From: Rhizobium sp. CSW-27
GTDB taxonomy: Bacteria; Pseudomonadota; Alphaproteobacteria; Rhizobiales; Rhizobiaceae
Reading direction: 5' to 3'
Assembly (NCBI RefSeq): GCF_018760785.1
Contig: NZ_JAHHZO010000011.1
Span: forward strand, 1-64,000
DNA: 64,000 bases
In this document: piece after piece, positions 46,966-56,786 of the stretch
How positions within the stretch are numbered: position 1 is the first letter of the stretch
How the letters are laid out: each line of letters opens with the position of its first letter
Notes under the pieces: generated by a model
Database searches by the model: none
The model's input: the letters and a program-made list of their open reading frames with translations, nothing else
Told to the model about the DNA's origin: nothing
Made by a program: the position numbers and the translations under genes

Positions 46966-46996
46966 GACCCCGGCATCGACCGGGGTCTTCTCTTTC
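46966..46996 (+). terminator. Terminator after yidC
   Basis: GACCCCGG-CATCGA-CCGGGGTC followed by TTCTCTTT. The 8-bp stem and pyrimidine-rich tail make a plausible intrinsic terminator 13 bp after the yidC stop. engB is then likely to have its own promoter. Confidence 0.75.
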
Positions 46997-47092
46997 CGGC
47001 CGGCCGCATGTGCCGCCGCGCCTTGACATGGCGGCCGAAAACCCGGAAGCCGGACGACAACCTGACCCGAGACAAAGACAGGCAGTACGGAC

Positions 47093-47746
47093 ATGGACGC
47101 AGCACAAGAGGAAAGGCCGCTTTTCGGCCGGCCGTGGATCTTCATCCGGGGCGTTCCCTCCATGAATTTCCTGCCGCCGCAGGGACCGCTGGAGGTGGCC
47201 TTTGCCGGGCGCTCCAATGTGGGCAAGTCCTCGCTGATCAATGCGCTGGTCGGCCAGAAAGGGCTGGCGCGCACCTCCAACACGCCCGGCCGCACGCAGG
47301 AACTCAACTTCTTCGTTCCGGAAGGCTATTCCGGTGAAGGCGACGACCTGCCGCCGATGGCGCTGGTCGACATGCCGGGCTATGGCTATGCCCAGGCGCC
47401 GAAGGATCAGGTCGATGCCTGGACCAAGCTCGTCTTCGACTACCTGCGCGGTCGCGCCACGCTGAAGCGCGTCTATGTGCTGATCGACAGTCGGCACGGC
47501 ATCAAGAAGAATGACGAGGACGTGCTGACGCTGCTGGACAAGGCAGCCGTCTCCTATCAGATCGTGCTGACCAAGACCGACAAGATCAAGCCGCCGGCCG
47601 TGCCCCGCCTGATCGGCGAGACGACGGAAAAGATCCGCAAGCGCCCTGCCGCCTATCCGCAGGTGCTCGCCACCTCCTCGGAAAAGGTCGAGGGACTGGA
47701 CGACCTGCGCCAGGCGATCGCCGAAACGGTCGGCTACCGGGCCTGA
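47093..47746 (+). CDS. engB: Ribosome-biogenesis GTPase EngB (YsxC/YihA)
   Basis: This essential GTPase assists assembly of the large ribosomal subunit. The 217-residue protein has G1 GRSNVGKSS (39-47), G2 TSNTPGRT, G3 DMPGYGYA and G4 TKTDK. It follows yidC in the conserved alphaproteobacterial order. No strong Shine-Dalgarno sequence precedes the ATG at 47093. Confidence 0.94.
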   Translation: MDAAQEERPLFGRPWIFIRGVPSMNFLPPQGPLEVAFAGRSNVGKSSLINALVGQKGLARTSNTPGRTQELNFFVPEGYSGEGDDLPPMALVDMPGYGYAQAPKDQVDAWTKLVFDYLRGRATLKRVYVLIDSRHGIKKNDEDVLTLLDKAAVSYQIVLTKTDKIKPPAVPRLIGETTEKIRKRPAAYPQVLATSSEKVEGLDDLRQAIAETVGYRA

Positions 47747-47803
47747 TGCCACGCACGGCACCGGCGTGCCGCTGCCCCGCTCCACCGCGGCAACGCGATC
47801 CCG

Positions 47804-48538
47804 TCAGGGCGCGCCGACGACGCCTTCGGCGATGAAGCTGCCCGTAGGCTTGCCGCTCAGGGAGCCGCCATAGGCCTCGCGGCTGACGGCCAGCCTCACA
47901 CCCGGCTTGAGGTGGGCGCGCAGTTCGTCCGGCACTTGCAGCTCTCCATCTCCCGCCTGCGGCAAGACGCCAAGCGAGACAGCCGGCGCGTTGCCATCAA
48001 TCGCCCAGACTTCCAGCGACTGCTGCTCGGCGGCCACGGTGGCGATCGGGGCAAGGCTCAGGCGGCCTTCGCCGGTATCGTAGCGCGCGGCGAGACTGAC
48101 CGGATTGTCCTGCCCCTTCAACTCCGCCAGCGGCCGCAGCGGGACAGGCGCCGTGCCGGTTGCCGGCGGATGCTGGCTGAAGAACAGCATGCCGACGAAC
48201 AGGAAACCGAAGGCAAGACTGAGAGTCCGCCACAGCCCGATCGAGCCCCACAGCGAACCGAAGCGCGTAGGCCGGGCAAACGACTTCTGGCGGGCCGCGA
48301 TCATCCGCCGTTCCACCATGGGCACGATAAAGTCCGGCGGAGCGAGCGCCTCATATTCGTCGTCGATCGGGGCGAGGTTCTGCTCCCAGCGCGCCACGAT
48401 GGCGGCGAAGGCACGGTCACGGCGCATGCGGGCCTCCACGCATGCACGCCCCTCCGGCGACAGCACGCCCAGCACATATTCGCCGGCCAGCACTTCATCC
48501 CTGGCGCGATCGCCCTCGCTCTGGTTCGGACTGCTCAT
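47804..48538 (-). CDS. Anti-sigma factor (RskA/ChrR-like)
   Basis: A 244-residue single-pass membrane protein. The cytoplasmic N-terminus ([26 protein letters not shown], in part) is the zinc-less anti-sigma domain seen in RskA proteins, followed by one helix ([16 protein letters not shown], about 105-122) and a periplasmic RskA domain with QQSLEVWAI and LGVLPQ. It would hold an ECF sigma factor inactive. Unusually, no sigma gene is adjacent: engB is convergent on one side and argB divergent on the other. AGGGA precedes the ATG at 48538. Confidence 0.85.
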   Translation of the reverse strand: MSSPNQSEGDRARDEVLAGEYVLGVLSPEGRACVEARMRRDRAFAAIVARWEQNLAPIDDEYEALAPPDFIVPMVERRMIAARQKSFARPTRFGSLWGSIGLWRTLSLAFGFLFVGMLFFSQHPPATGTAPVPLRPLAELKGQDNPVSLAARYDTGEGRLSLAPIATVAAEQQSLEVWAIDGNAPAVSLGVLPQAGDGELQVPDELRAHLKPGVRLAVSREAYGGSLSGKPTGSFIAEGVVGAP

Positions 48539-48850
48539 CGGTCCCTGCACTCTCTCGCCATGTTCACCCAATTCCCGACCTGCCGCGCAGCACCTGCGCC
48601 GCAACCGCCAGCGCCTGCCCCCTCACCCGGCCGAGATCCTCCTTCGCGCAGGCACTCCTCACACAGCCCGCAAAGGCGAAGGATCCAACGCGGCGCAGCG
48701 GCTGTCAATGCGTCATGCACGTCACGGCCCGGCATCTTTTCTGCCGGAGGATCGCAGTGCCCCCGGTTACGCCGATTTGTTGCGCGCGGATTATTTCCTC
48801 CGTCAAGAACATGGGTTACAAGGCCGGACCGCACGTTCCAGAGGTACATC
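48539..48850. other. Divergent intergenic region, anti-sigma gene / argB
   Basis: About 310 bp. I see no sigma-factor gene or fragment on either strand. A minor hairpin CCGGCA-N7-TGCCGG lies at 48729-48747. The rest is presumably promoters. Confidence 0.55.
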
Positions 48851-49738
48851 ATGTCCACGTCCGAAAGCGAGATGCAGGCCCAGCTGCTGGCGCAGGCTCT
48901 GCCCTACATGCAGCGTTACGAGAACAAGACCATCGTGGTGAAATATGGCGGCCACGCCATGGGCGACACCACGCTCGGCAAGGCCTTCGCGGAAGATATC
49001 GCGCTTTTGAAACAGTCGGGCGTCAACCCGATCGTCGTGCATGGCGGCGGGCCGCAGATCGGCGCGATGCTGGCCAAGATGGGCATCGAGAGCAAGTTCG
49101 AGGGCGGCCTGCGCGTCACCGACCAAAAGACGGTCGAGATCGTCGAAATGGTGCTGGCCGGCTCGATCAACAAGGAAATCGTCGCCCTCATCAACCAGAC
49201 CGGCGAATGGGCGATCGGCCTGTGCGGCAAGGACGGCAACATGGTCTTCGCCGAAAAGGCGCGCAAGACCGTGATGGACCCGGATTCCAACATCGAGCGG
49301 GTGCTGGATCTCGGCTTCGTCGGCGATGTGGTGGAAGTCGACCGCACGCTTCTCGACCTCTTGGCCAAGTCGGAGATGATCCCTGTGATCGCGCCCGTGG
49401 CGCCCGGCCGCGACGGCGCCACCTACAACATCAATGCCGATACCTTTGCGGGTGCGATTGCCGGCGCGCTTCGCGCCGACCGCCTGCTGTTCCTCACCGA
49501 TGTGCCCGGCGTTCTCGACAAGGACAAGAACCTGATCAAGGAGCTTTCCGTCGCGGAAGCCCAGGCGCTGATCAAGGACGGCACGATTTCCGGCGGCATG
49601 ATCCCGAAGGTCGAGACCTGCATCGATGCGATCCGTGCCGGCGTGCAGGGCGTCGTCATCCTGAACGGCAAGACCTCGCATTCCGTGCTGCTCGAAATCT
49701 TCACCGAAGGCGGCGCGGGGACGCTGATCGTCCCCTGA
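48851..49738 (+). CDS. argB: Acetylglutamate kinase
   Basis: ArgB phosphorylates N-acetylglutamate in arginine synthesis. The 295-residue protein has VVKYGGHAM (phosphate-binding Lys), [13 protein letters not shown] and, at the C-terminus, [14 protein letters not shown] and the nucleotide-site Lys in GGMIPK. An N-terminal helix of about 25 residues ([20 protein letters not shown]) precedes the core, as in arginine-inhibited hexameric enzymes, so feedback inhibition is likely. GAGG precedes the ATG; much longer readings of this frame are unsupported. Confidence 0.95.
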   Translation: MSTSESEMQAQLLAQALPYMQRYENKTIVVKYGGHAMGDTTLGKAFAEDIALLKQSGVNPIVVHGGGPQIGAMLAKMGIESKFEGGLRVTDQKTVEIVEMVLAGSINKEIVALINQTGEWAIGLCGKDGNMVFAEKARKTVMDPDSNIERVLDLGFVGDVVEVDRTLLDLLAKSEMIPVIAPVAPGRDGATYNINADTFAGAIAGALRADRLLFLTDVPGVLDKDKNLIKELSVAEAQALIKDGTISGGMIPKVETCIDAIRAGVQGVVILNGKTSHSVLLEIFTEGGAGTLIVP

Positions 49739-49758
49739 TTGCGGCCTGATCTCCGCGT

Positions 49759-50661
49759 TCAGAAGAACAGAAGACCGAGGATGCCTGCAACGATCAGCAG
49801 GCATCCCGCCAGTTCCAGCCGGTTGATCCGCTCCTTGAACAGGAAGACCGAGGCCATGAAGGTGAAGACCAGCTCGATCTGGCCGAGAGCCCTGACATAG
49901 GCCACCTGCTGCAGCGTCATGGCCGTGAACCAGCCGGCCGAACCCACCACGCCCGCGAGCCCGACCAGGGACGATGTCCGCCACGAGCGCACCACCTTGA
50001 CGATCTCGCCGCGATCGGTGAGCAGCATCCAGCCCAGCATGAACAGCGTCTGGAAGCCCGTCACGCAGGCAAGCGTCACGGCCGCCTGCATCACCGCATT
50101 CGGGCCATCGAGCGACAGCGAGGCGCTGCGATAAGCCACCGCCGAAATGCCGAAGACCCCGCCCGAGGCAATGCCGATCAGTGCCGTCCGGCTGGTGAGC
50201 GAGCGGATGAGACTGGAGGCCGTCAGCGGCGAGCGGGCGACCGAAATGGTCATCACGCCAAGGACGCCGATCAGGATGGCGATCACGGTGCCAAGGCTCA
50301 GGCGCTCGCCGAGGATCAGAAGGCCGAACAGCGCCGCCTGCATCGGCTCCGTCTTGGAATAGGCCGTGCCGACCGTAAAGTTGCGCAGCGAAAAGAGATG
50401 CACCAGCATCATTGTCGCATAGATCTGTGCCAGACCGCCGATCACCGCCCAGATGGCGAAGCCGGGCGTCGGCACCGGCAACCGATAGCCGGCCAGAGCA
50501 TGCAGGGCGATCACGTAGAGAACAGCCACGGGAAAGCCGTAGCCGAAGCGCACGAAGCTTGCCCCCCGCGTGCCAAGCGAGCCCTGCAGATGCTTCTGCA
50601 AGGCGGAGCGCAGGTTCTGCAGGAAGGCGGCGGCAATGGTGATGGGGATCCAGGGTTCCAT
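49759..50661 (-). CDS. EamA/DMT-family membrane permease
   Basis: A 300-residue inner-membrane protein with about ten hydrophobic helices and the internal duplication of EamA transporters (drug/metabolite superfamily). The first repeat has SKTEPMQAALFGLLILGERLS, shown in part, and the second FTFMASVFLFKERINRLELAG; the conserved ER at the end of helix 4/9 appears in both. Substrate unknown. It is convergent with argB. Confidence 0.88.
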   Translation of the reverse strand: MEPWIPITIAAAFLQNLRSALQKHLQGSLGTRGASFVRFGYGFPVAVLYVIALHALAGYRLPVPTPGFAIWAVIGGLAQIYATMMLVHLFSLRNFTVGTAYSKTEPMQAALFGLLILGERLSLGTVIAILIGVLGVMTISVARSPLTASSLIRSLTSRTALIGIASGGVFGISAVAYRSASLSLDGPNAVMQAAVTLACVTGFQTLFMLGWMLLTDRGEIVKVVRSWRTSSLVGLAGVVGSAGWFTAMTLQQVAYVRALGQIELVFTFMASVFLFKERINRLELAGCLLIVAGILGLLFF

Positions 50662-50795
50662 GCACGTGCGCTAGCACGGGGTCCCGACAGCGCCAAGGCC
50701 GCCGCGACGGCAATCGGTTCGCCTGGCGGCCAGCACGCTTGCCGCCCGCCGCTTTGCCGCTTCCCTTTGCCGGCGCCCCGGTGCATAAAGCGGCC

Positions 50796-51506
50796 ATGCC
50801 ACAGCTCAACGCCATGCCGAACCCCGCCGATTTTGCCCATGTCCGCGACTGGGTGTTCGATCTCGACAACACGCTCTATCCGCATCACGTCAATCTGTTT
50901 TCGCAGATCGACCGCAACATGACGGCATTCGTGGCGGAACTGCTGCAGATGGAGAGGGATGAGGCTCGCGCCCTGCAGAAGCGCTACTATCACGAGCACG
51001 GCACCACGCTGAAGGGTCTGATGGTGCATCACGGCATCGATCCCAACGCCTTTCTCGAACGGGCGCATGCCATCGACTATTCGGCGCTGCTGCCGCACCC
51101 GGAACTCGGCGAGGCGATCAAGGCGCTGCCGGGCCGCAAGTTCATCTTCACAAACGGCACCGTCTCGCATGCGCAGGCAGCCGCGCGCGCGCTCGGCATT
51201 CTCGACCATTTCGACGACATCTTCGACATCGTCGCGGCCGATTACGTGCCGAAGCCGGCGGGGGCGACCTATGACAAGTTCGCCAGTCTCAACCGCGTCG
51301 ACACCCGGCATGCGGCGATGTTCGAGGACCTGCCGCGCAATCTGGAAGCGCCGCGCGCGCTCGGCATGAAGACGATCCTTCTCGTGCCGCGCAATCTCGG
51401 CGACTTCGTCATCGAGCGCTGGGAACAGGCCTCCGCGGAAGATCCGAACGTCGACTACATGACCGACGACCTGACGGGTTTCCTGCAGGCACTGAACGCG
51501 GCCTGA
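50796..51506 (+). CDS. Pyrimidine 5'-nucleotidase (HAD superfamily)
   Basis: A 236-residue HAD phosphatase. It has motif I VFDLDNTLYPH (nucleophile Asp22), motif II IFTNGT, and motif IV AAMFEDLPRNLEAPR, with a small helical cap. DNTLYP and TNGTVSHA match the yeast SDT1-like pyrimidine 5'-nucleotidase group that removes phosphate from UMP/CMP. The ATG at 50796 has a weak ribosome site and an ATG six codons later is possible. Confidence 0.87.
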   Translation: MPQLNAMPNPADFAHVRDWVFDLDNTLYPHHVNLFSQIDRNMTAFVAELLQMERDEARALQKRYYHEHGTTLKGLMVHHGIDPNAFLERAHAIDYSALLPHPELGEAIKALPGRKFIFTNGTVSHAQAAARALGILDHFDDIFDIVAADYVPKPAGATYDKFASLNRVDTRHAAMFEDLPRNLEAPRALGMKTILLVPRNLGDFVIERWEQASAEDPNVDYMTDDLTGFLQALNAA

Positions 51507-51612
51507 GCCGCCAACCTTACCAAAGTTTCATCGAGATTACCGATGTTTAAGTGGTGAATGCCGACGGCGCGCCCTACCTTTTTCCTGAAACAGGAACCCA
51601 AGGAAAGGAAGC

Positions 51613-52302
51613 ATGCCGATGAAGGCCCGCCAATTCGCCCTCGCAGCCCTCGGAGCCACCGTTCTGGCCGGCGCTGCAGCCTCAATCACCTTTGCCGCTC
51701 CCGGCGGACCGGATCGCGGTCCCGGCCATGGTCCCGCACGCGGCATGATGCAGGACATGATGTTCGTCCGCCTGCTGAAGAATGCCGATACCAACAAGGA
51801 CGGCAAGATCTCCAAGGACGAGGTGCTCGCCTGGGGTGACAAGCTGTTCACCGAAATCGACACCAACAATGACGGCGTGGTGACGCCTGGCGAGCTGCGC
51901 AAGTTTCACGAAGCCCGCATGGAGGCATGGCGCGATGAGCGCCGTGCCGAGCGTCAGGCAGAGGGTCGCGGCCCGAAGGGCCCGGACGTTGCCGAAGGCG
52001 ACAACCCGCCGCCGCCCGCCGACGGTGCGCCGGGTCCGCATGGCAAGGGTGGTCCCCGTGAGATGGCCGACAATGACGGCCCGCGCGGTCCCCATCACGG
52101 CCCTGGCGATGACATGCGCCGCGGGATGGGACCGCGCGGCATGATGCCCGGCGTTGCGCTGGTGCGGATGATCGATACGGATGAGAATGGCCAGATCAGC
52201 AAGGCCGAGGCGACCGAAGCGATGAACAAGATGTTCGAGCGCATGGATCGCAACAAGGATGGTTTGATCACCGTCGACGACCTGCCGGACCGCCCCCTGT
52301 AA
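51613..52302 (+). CDS. Exported EF-hand protein
   Basis: A 229-residue protein with a signal peptide (ALAALGATVLAGAAASITFA) and four EF-hand loops: DTNKDGKISKDE, DTNNDGVVTPGE, DTDENGQISKAE and DRNKDGLITVDD, arranged as two pairs. Between the pairs is a 70-residue linker rich in Gly, Pro, Arg, Asp and His. Each loop has the expected acidic ligands, so calcium binding is likely. It would act in the periplasm; its partner is unknown. AAGGAAGC precedes the ATG; a second ATG is two codons later. Confidence 0.88.
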   Translation: MPMKARQFALAALGATVLAGAAASITFAAPGGPDRGPGHGPARGMMQDMMFVRLLKNADTNKDGKISKDEVLAWGDKLFTEIDTNNDGVVTPGELRKFHEARMEAWRDERRAERQAEGRGPKGPDVAEGDNPPPPADGAPGPHGKGGPREMADNDGPRGPHHGPGDDMRRGMGPRGMMPGVALVRMIDTDENGQISKAEATEAMNKMFERMDRNKDGLITVDDLPDRPL

Positions 52303-52320
52303 GGTCCGCCGCCGACGTCC

Positions 52321-52354
52321 GGCCCGCCCCTTTCGCTCAGGGGCGGGCCTTTTT
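52321..52354 (+). terminator. Intrinsic terminator after the EF-hand gene
   Basis: GGCCCGCCCCT-TTCGCTC-AGGGGCGGGCC followed by TTTTT. The 11-bp GC-rich stem and T-run are a textbook terminator. It lies just before the convergent LOG-family gene. Confidence 0.93.
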
Positions 52355-52363
52355 ATGTCCGGA

Positions 52364-53233
52364 TCAGCCGGCGTCGAGCTCGTAGAAGTCGGAAATCACC
52401 TGCCATGCCTCTTCTGCCGTCTCCACGAAGCTGATCAGCTCCATGTCTTCCGGCGCGATGGTGCCGAACTCCGCCAGCGCTTCGAAGTTGATGATCCTGC
52501 GCCAGAAGGCTTCGGCAAACAGGATCAGCGGAATCCGCTCCATGCGCCGCGTCTGGATCAGCGTCAGCGCTTCGAACAGTTCGTCCAGCGTGCCGAAGCC
52601 GCCGGGGAAGACGGCAATCGCCCGTGCCCGCATCAGGAAATGCATCTTGCGGATGGCAAAGTAGTGGAAGTTGAAGCTGAGCGCCGGCGTCACATACTGG
52701 TTGGGCGCCTGCTCGTGCGGCAACAGGATGTTGAGGCCCATGCTCGGCGCGCCGGCTTCGGCCGCACCGCGATTGCCCGCCTCCATCACGCCCGGCCCGC
52801 CGCCGGTGACGACGACGAATTCCTGATGCGCATGCCGGGCCGATTCCTCGGCACAGAAGACCGCGAACTTGCGTGCCTCCTCGTAATAGATGGATGCCTG
52901 CTGCAGGCTCCTGCGCTGCACCTCGTTGCGCGCGGCCCAGGGTTCCTCGCCGGGGGCCGGAATGCGCGCACCGCCGAACAGGACGACGGTCGACTTGATC
53001 CCCATTTCAGTCAGGATCATCTCCGGCTTCAGCAACTCGAGCTGCAGACGCACCGGCCGCAACTCATCCCGACACAGAAAGTCCTCGTCGGCATAGGCCA
53101 GCCGGTAGGAGGGCGACACCGATTGCGGTGTCTGAGGGATCGCGCGGGCACGCAGCTTGTCGACCGAGCTGTCCTTCAGCGGATCGAACACGCCGCCCTT
53201 GCGCCTCAGCCTTTCGCTCTTGCCCGCTGCCAT
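52364..53233 (-). CDS. LOG-family protein (TIGR00730-like)
   Basis: A 289-residue protein of the LOG (LONELY GUY) family. It has TGGGPGVMEAGNRGAAEAG and PGGFGTLDELFE, the PGGxGTxxE nucleotide-monophosphate site. Classical LOG proteins release cytokinin bases from their ribotides; longer bacterial relatives like this one cleave nucleotide glycosidic bonds (PpnN-type) or are unassigned. The product has an extra N-terminal 75 residues compared with small LOGs. GGAGG precedes the ATG at 53233. Confidence 0.85.
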   Translation of the reverse strand: MAAGKSERLRRKGGVFDPLKDSSVDKLRARAIPQTPQSVSPSYRLAYADEDFLCRDELRPVRLQLELLKPEMILTEMGIKSTVVLFGGARIPAPGEEPWAARNEVQRRSLQQASIYYEEARKFAVFCAEESARHAHQEFVVVTGGGPGVMEAGNRGAAEAGAPSMGLNILLPHEQAPNQYVTPALSFNFHYFAIRKMHFLMRARAIAVFPGGFGTLDELFEALTLIQTRRMERIPLILFAEAFWRRIINFEALAEFGTIAPEDMELISFVETAEEAWQVISDFYELDAG

Positions 53234-53475
53234 GGGGTAATCCTCCACCTTATGCTCACAAAAAACAGGTTCTAACCCGCAATGGATTACGAATCCGTAG
53301 GTTCCCGCCGAAATGCCGGCGGCAGACGCAATCGCGCCCGCTCGTGCCTCGACGCCGCGCGACGCCAAACCACGTTGACGCCCGAGAGGCGGTCGCTTAG
53401 ATCAATCCTCAAGAATTTGCCAGCCGGCAGAAAGCTTCCCCTCATCACGTTCCGTTTGACAGCCAAGGACTTCCG

Positions 53476-54345
53476 ATGACCAGCCCCGCGAACCAGGACT
53501 TCGCCACCCTCGAAGCAACGATCGAAAACGCCTTCGAGAACCGCGACAGCGTGACCATCAGCACGAAGGGCGAGATCCGCGATGCGGTCGACGAGGCTCT
53601 GACGCTGCTGGACAGCGGCACGCTGCGCGTCGCTTCCCGCGGTGCTGACGGCACCTGGACGGTGCACCAGTGGCTGAAGAAGGCCGTGCTCCTGTCGTTC
53701 CGCCTGAACGACATGGAGGTCGTCAAGGGCGGCCCCGGCACCTCCACCTGGTGGGACAAGGTGCCTTCCAAGTTCGAAGGCTGGGGCGAGAACCAGTTCC
53801 GCGCCGCCGGCTTCCGCGCCGTGCCGAATGCCGTCGTGCGCCGCTCGGCCTATGTCTCGAAGGGCGTGGTGCTGATGCCTTCCTTCGTCAACCTCGGCGC
53901 CTATGTCGGCGAAAACACCATGGTCGATACCTGGGCGACCGTCGGCTCCTGCGCCCAGATCGGCGCCAACGTGCACCTGTCGGGTGGCGTGGGCATCGGC
54001 GGCGTTCTGGAACCGCTGCAGGCCGGCCCGACCATCATCGAGGACAACTGCTTCATCGGCGCGCGCTCCGAAGTGGTCGAGGGCTGCATCATCCGCGAAG
54101 GCTCCGTGCTCGGCATGGGCGTCTATATCGGCAAGTCCACCAAGATCGTCGACCGCGCCACGGGCGAGGTGATGTATGGCGAAGTACCGCCCTATTCCGT
54201 CGTCGTCGCCGGCTCCATGCCCTCCGCCAATGCCACGATGGCCAATGGCCAGCCGGCACCGCATCTCTATTGCGCCGTCATCGTCAAGCGCGTCGACGAG
54301 AAGACCCGCTCCAAGACCGGCATCAACGAGCTGCTGCGCGACTGA
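53476..54345 (+). CDS. dapD: Tetrahydrodipicolinate N-succinyltransferase
   Basis: DapD adds succinyl to tetrahydrodipicolinate in lysine and diaminopimelate synthesis. The 289-residue protein has an N-terminal helical domain and a left-handed beta-helix of hexapeptide repeats ([32 protein letters not shown], in part), then the C-terminal strand region with VVVAGSMPS. dapE follows 17 bp later, so the two lysine steps are co-expressed. Confidence 0.96.
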   Translation: MTSPANQDFATLEATIENAFENRDSVTISTKGEIRDAVDEALTLLDSGTLRVASRGADGTWTVHQWLKKAVLLSFRLNDMEVVKGGPGTSTWWDKVPSKFEGWGENQFRAAGFRAVPNAVVRRSAYVSKGVVLMPSFVNLGAYVGENTMVDTWATVGSCAQIGANVHLSGGVGIGGVLEPLQAGPTIIEDNCFIGARSEVVEGCIIREGSVLGMGVYIGKSTKIVDRATGEVMYGEVPPYSVVVAGSMPSANATMANGQPAPHLYCAVIVKRVDEKTRSKTGINELLRD

Positions 54346-54362
54346 TCGAAGGCATGATCCCG

Positions 54363-55556
54363 ATGTCCGTGACGAACCCGGCCGACAACCTCGCCACCCT
54401 GATCCGTTGCCCCTCCGTGACGCCCTCGGAAGGCGGGGCGCTTGCCGCACTTGAGGCGATGCTGGCGCCGCTCGGTTTCAACGTCGAGCGCGTCACCGCC
54501 CGCGAGGCGGGGACTCCGGACATCGAGAACCTCTATGCACGCCTCGGGACGGATGGCCCGCATCTGATGTTTGCCGGGCATACGGATGTCGTGCCGGTGG
54601 GCGACGAGGCGGCCTGGACGCATCCGCCCTTTGCGGCCGAGATTGCCGGCGGAGAGATGTTCGGCCGTGGCGCCGTCGACATGAAGGGCGGCATTGCCTG
54701 CTTCGTGGCAGCGCTTGCCCGCCACATTAACAAGCACGGGGCCCCAAAGGGCTCGGTCTCCTTCCTCATCACCGGCGACGAGGAAGGCCCGGCGATCAAC
54801 GGCACCGTCAAGCTGCTGGAATGGGCGGCAGAGAGGGGCGAGCGCTGGGACGCCTGCCTTGTCGGCGAACCGACCAATCCGGACCAGCTGGGCGACATGA
54901 TCAAGATCGGTCGTCGCGGTTCGATCTCCGGCTTCGTCACCGTTCATGGCGTGCAGGGGCATGTGGCCTATCCGCATCTGGCGGACAATCCGCTGCGGGC
55001 CGTCACCACCATGGCCGCCGCGCTGATGCATCCGCCGCTCGACACCGGCACCGAGAACTTTCCGCCGACCAATCTGGAAGTCACCACCATCGACACCGGC
55101 AACCGCGCGACGAATGTCATTCCCTCGCGTGCGCGCTTCGATTTCAACGTGCGTTTCAACGACCTGTGGACCGCCGAAAGCCTGCAGGCCGAACTGCTGC
55201 GCCGGCTGGACGCGGCAGCGGCAGACCAGACGCTGCGTCCGGACCGTGCGCCGATCCGCTACGAGATCACCTGGTCGGAGCGGCCGAGCCATGTGTTCCT
55301 CACGCGCAACGATGCGCTGATTTCCTCCCTGTCCGGCGCCGTCGAGGCCGTGACCGGCAAGGTGCCGGTACTTTCCACCACCGGCGGCACCTCGGATGCG
55401 CGCTTCATCAAGGATTATTGCCCGGTGGTGGAATTCGGCCTGGTCGGCCAGACCATGCACATGGTGGACGAGCGGGTGGCGCTGGCGGATCTGGAGACGC
55501 TGACGACCATCTACGAGACCTTCATCGACCGCTGGTTCGCGCATGCGGCCAGCTGA
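54363..55556 (+). CDS. dapE: Succinyl-diaminopimelate desuccinylase
   Basis: DapE removes succinate from N-succinyl-diaminopimelate; it is a zinc metallopeptidase of the M20 family. The 397-residue protein has [23 protein letters not shown] (metal Asp), [11 protein letters not shown] (catalytic Glu) and the final His in [11 protein letters not shown] use the ATG at 54363 ([14 protein letters not shown]); another lies three codons upstream. The 3' end overlaps the next gene by 14 bp. Confidence 0.95.
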   Translation: MSVTNPADNLATLIRCPSVTPSEGGALAALEAMLAPLGFNVERVTAREAGTPDIENLYARLGTDGPHLMFAGHTDVVPVGDEAAWTHPPFAAEIAGGEMFGRGAVDMKGGIACFVAALARHINKHGAPKGSVSFLITGDEEGPAINGTVKLLEWAAERGERWDACLVGEPTNPDQLGDMIKIGRRGSISGFVTVHGVQGHVAYPHLADNPLRAVTTMAAALMHPPLDTGTENFPPTNLEVTTIDTGNRATNVIPSRARFDFNVRFNDLWTAESLQAELLRRLDAAAADQTLRPDRAPIRYEITWSERPSHVFLTRNDALISSLSGAVEAVTGKVPVLSTTGGTSDARFIKDYCPVVEFGLVGQTMHMVDERVALADLETLTTIYETFIDRWFAHAAS

Positions 55557-56160
55557 GGAGATCCGCCATCACCTCGGCGGGCTGCTTCTGCTGGCACGCG
55601 GCGATGCCCGCGGCCTCTCTCATTTCGATATTTCCGACGAGGGCGTGATCGGCTCGTTCCGCGCTCTTCTCTATTGCCTGCCGGCCTTCCTCTTCTCGGC
55701 CGTGCTGTGGCGCATCGCCTTCCTGCAGGTGCTGCCCGATGCCGGACGCTGGCACATCGTCTTCGTCTATCAGGTTCTGGTGCTGAATGTCGCCACCTGG
55801 GGCGCGGTGCTGCTGTCGGCTTCGCTGGCCTGCCTTGCGCTTGGCCTTCGGCCGCTGGCGCGACCGCTGATCGTGATGCTGAACTGGGGCGGCGTCGCAC
55901 TCGTTCATGGCGGCTACCTGCTGCTCCTGCCACTGTTTCTGCTGCTCGGCGGCAGCACGCTGTGGCTCTGGCTTGTGCGCCTTGCGGTGCTGGCATCGGC
56001 GCTTGCCGGGCTGCTGGCGATCGTCTGGCCGGTTGCTCATACCGTCATCGGCGGGCCGCGCTGGCGGCGGATCATGATCGTCGCCACCACTCTGCTTCTG
56101 CCCTGGTGGGTAAGCCGGACCCTTGAAATGTCGATGGGGCTGAATATTCCCTATGGCTGA
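55543..56160 (+). CDS. Membrane protein of unknown function, first of a tandem pair
   Basis: A 205-residue protein with about five hydrophobic helices. No named family recognised. The N-terminal segment [19 protein letters not shown] followed by [12 protein letters not shown] aligns with the next gene's product, so the two are paralogues. It begins inside the end of dapE (14-bp overlap), which implies coupling to lysine-pathway transcription, but no function follows from that. Confidence 0.75.
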   Translation: MRPAEEIRHHLGGLLLLARGDARGLSHFDISDEGVIGSFRALLYCLPAFLFSAVLWRIAFLQVLPDAGRWHIVFVYQVLVLNVATWGAVLLSASLACLALGLRPLARPLIVMLNWGGVALVHGGYLLLLPLFLLLGGSTLWLWLVRLAVLASALAGLLAIVWPVAHTVIGGPRWRRIMIVATTLLLPWWVSRTLEMSMGLNIPYG

Positions 56161-56189
56161 ACCAATCACCCCTCCCGGAGCCTTGTCGC

Positions 56190-56786
56190 TTGCCATCCTT
56201 CTCTGAAGTCAAACTCTACCTTTTCGGCCTGTGGCTGCTGGTCAAGGGCGACCGCGCGGGCTTCCACTATCTCGACCTGTCCGACCGCGGCATGATGCGG
56301 TCCTTCTGGGCAATTGCCTGGTGTATGCCGGCCATCGCCTTCTCCTGGGTCTGGTGGCGCTTCGCCTATATGCAGGGCCTGCCGCCAAGCCAGTCGCTGG
56401 GGGCCGTGTTCTTTATGCGCATGGCGATGCTGGAAGCGGCCAACTGGCTGCTGCCCCTGATCCTGGCCGGCGTGCTGGCATTGCTGCTCGATATCGGCCG
56501 CCATTTCCCGGCCATCGTGCTGGTCACCAACTGGCTGTCGCTGCCGTTTTCCTATCTCTACGGCGTGCTGAGCCTCGTGCTGGTGGTTCTGCCGGGGGTG
56601 ACGGGCCTTGTCGCGCTCATCTGGCTTGCCGCCATCGTTGCGCTGATCGTGGCGATGTCGCGCATCTTCCGGATGGTGCTCGGCGAGCAGCGCCTGATGA
56701 TCGCGACGATCACCATGGTGCTGATCGTGCCCTCACTCCTCATCTCCGATGTCCTGGAGCGTTTCCTGGACGTCTATCCGGGCTAA
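56190..56786 (+). CDS. Membrane protein of unknown function, second of a tandem pair
   Basis: A 198-residue protein with about five hydrophobic helices and a TTG start (56190) preceded by GGAG. Its segment [19 protein letters not shown] then [12 protein letters not shown] matches the upstream paralogue at the same positions. The 3' end overlaps truA, read in the opposite direction, by 54 bp. Confidence 0.72.
   Translation: MPSFSEVKLYLFGLWLLVKGDRAGFHYLDLSDRGMMRSFWAIAWCMPAIAFSWVWWRFAYMQGLPPSQSLGAVFFMRMAMLEAANWLLPLILAGVLALLLDIGRHFPAIVLVTNWLSLPFSYLYGVLSLVLVVLPGVTGLVALIWLAAIVALIVAMSRIFRMVLGEQRLMIATITMVLIVPSLLISDVLERFLDVYPG

Noticed and set aside
45012..47105. 697-codon minus-strand open frame opposite yidC
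   Set aside because: It spans rnpA, yidC and intergenic DNA and has antisense composition (His/Arg/Gln-rich) without any domain.
48539..48850. A hidden sigma-factor gene upstream of the anti-sigma factor
   Set aside because: No frame on either strand shows sigma region 2 or 4 motifs.
53287..54450. 387-codon minus-strand open frame opposite dapD
   Set aside because: Antisense composition only; dapD has a full set of hexapeptide repeats on the plus strand.
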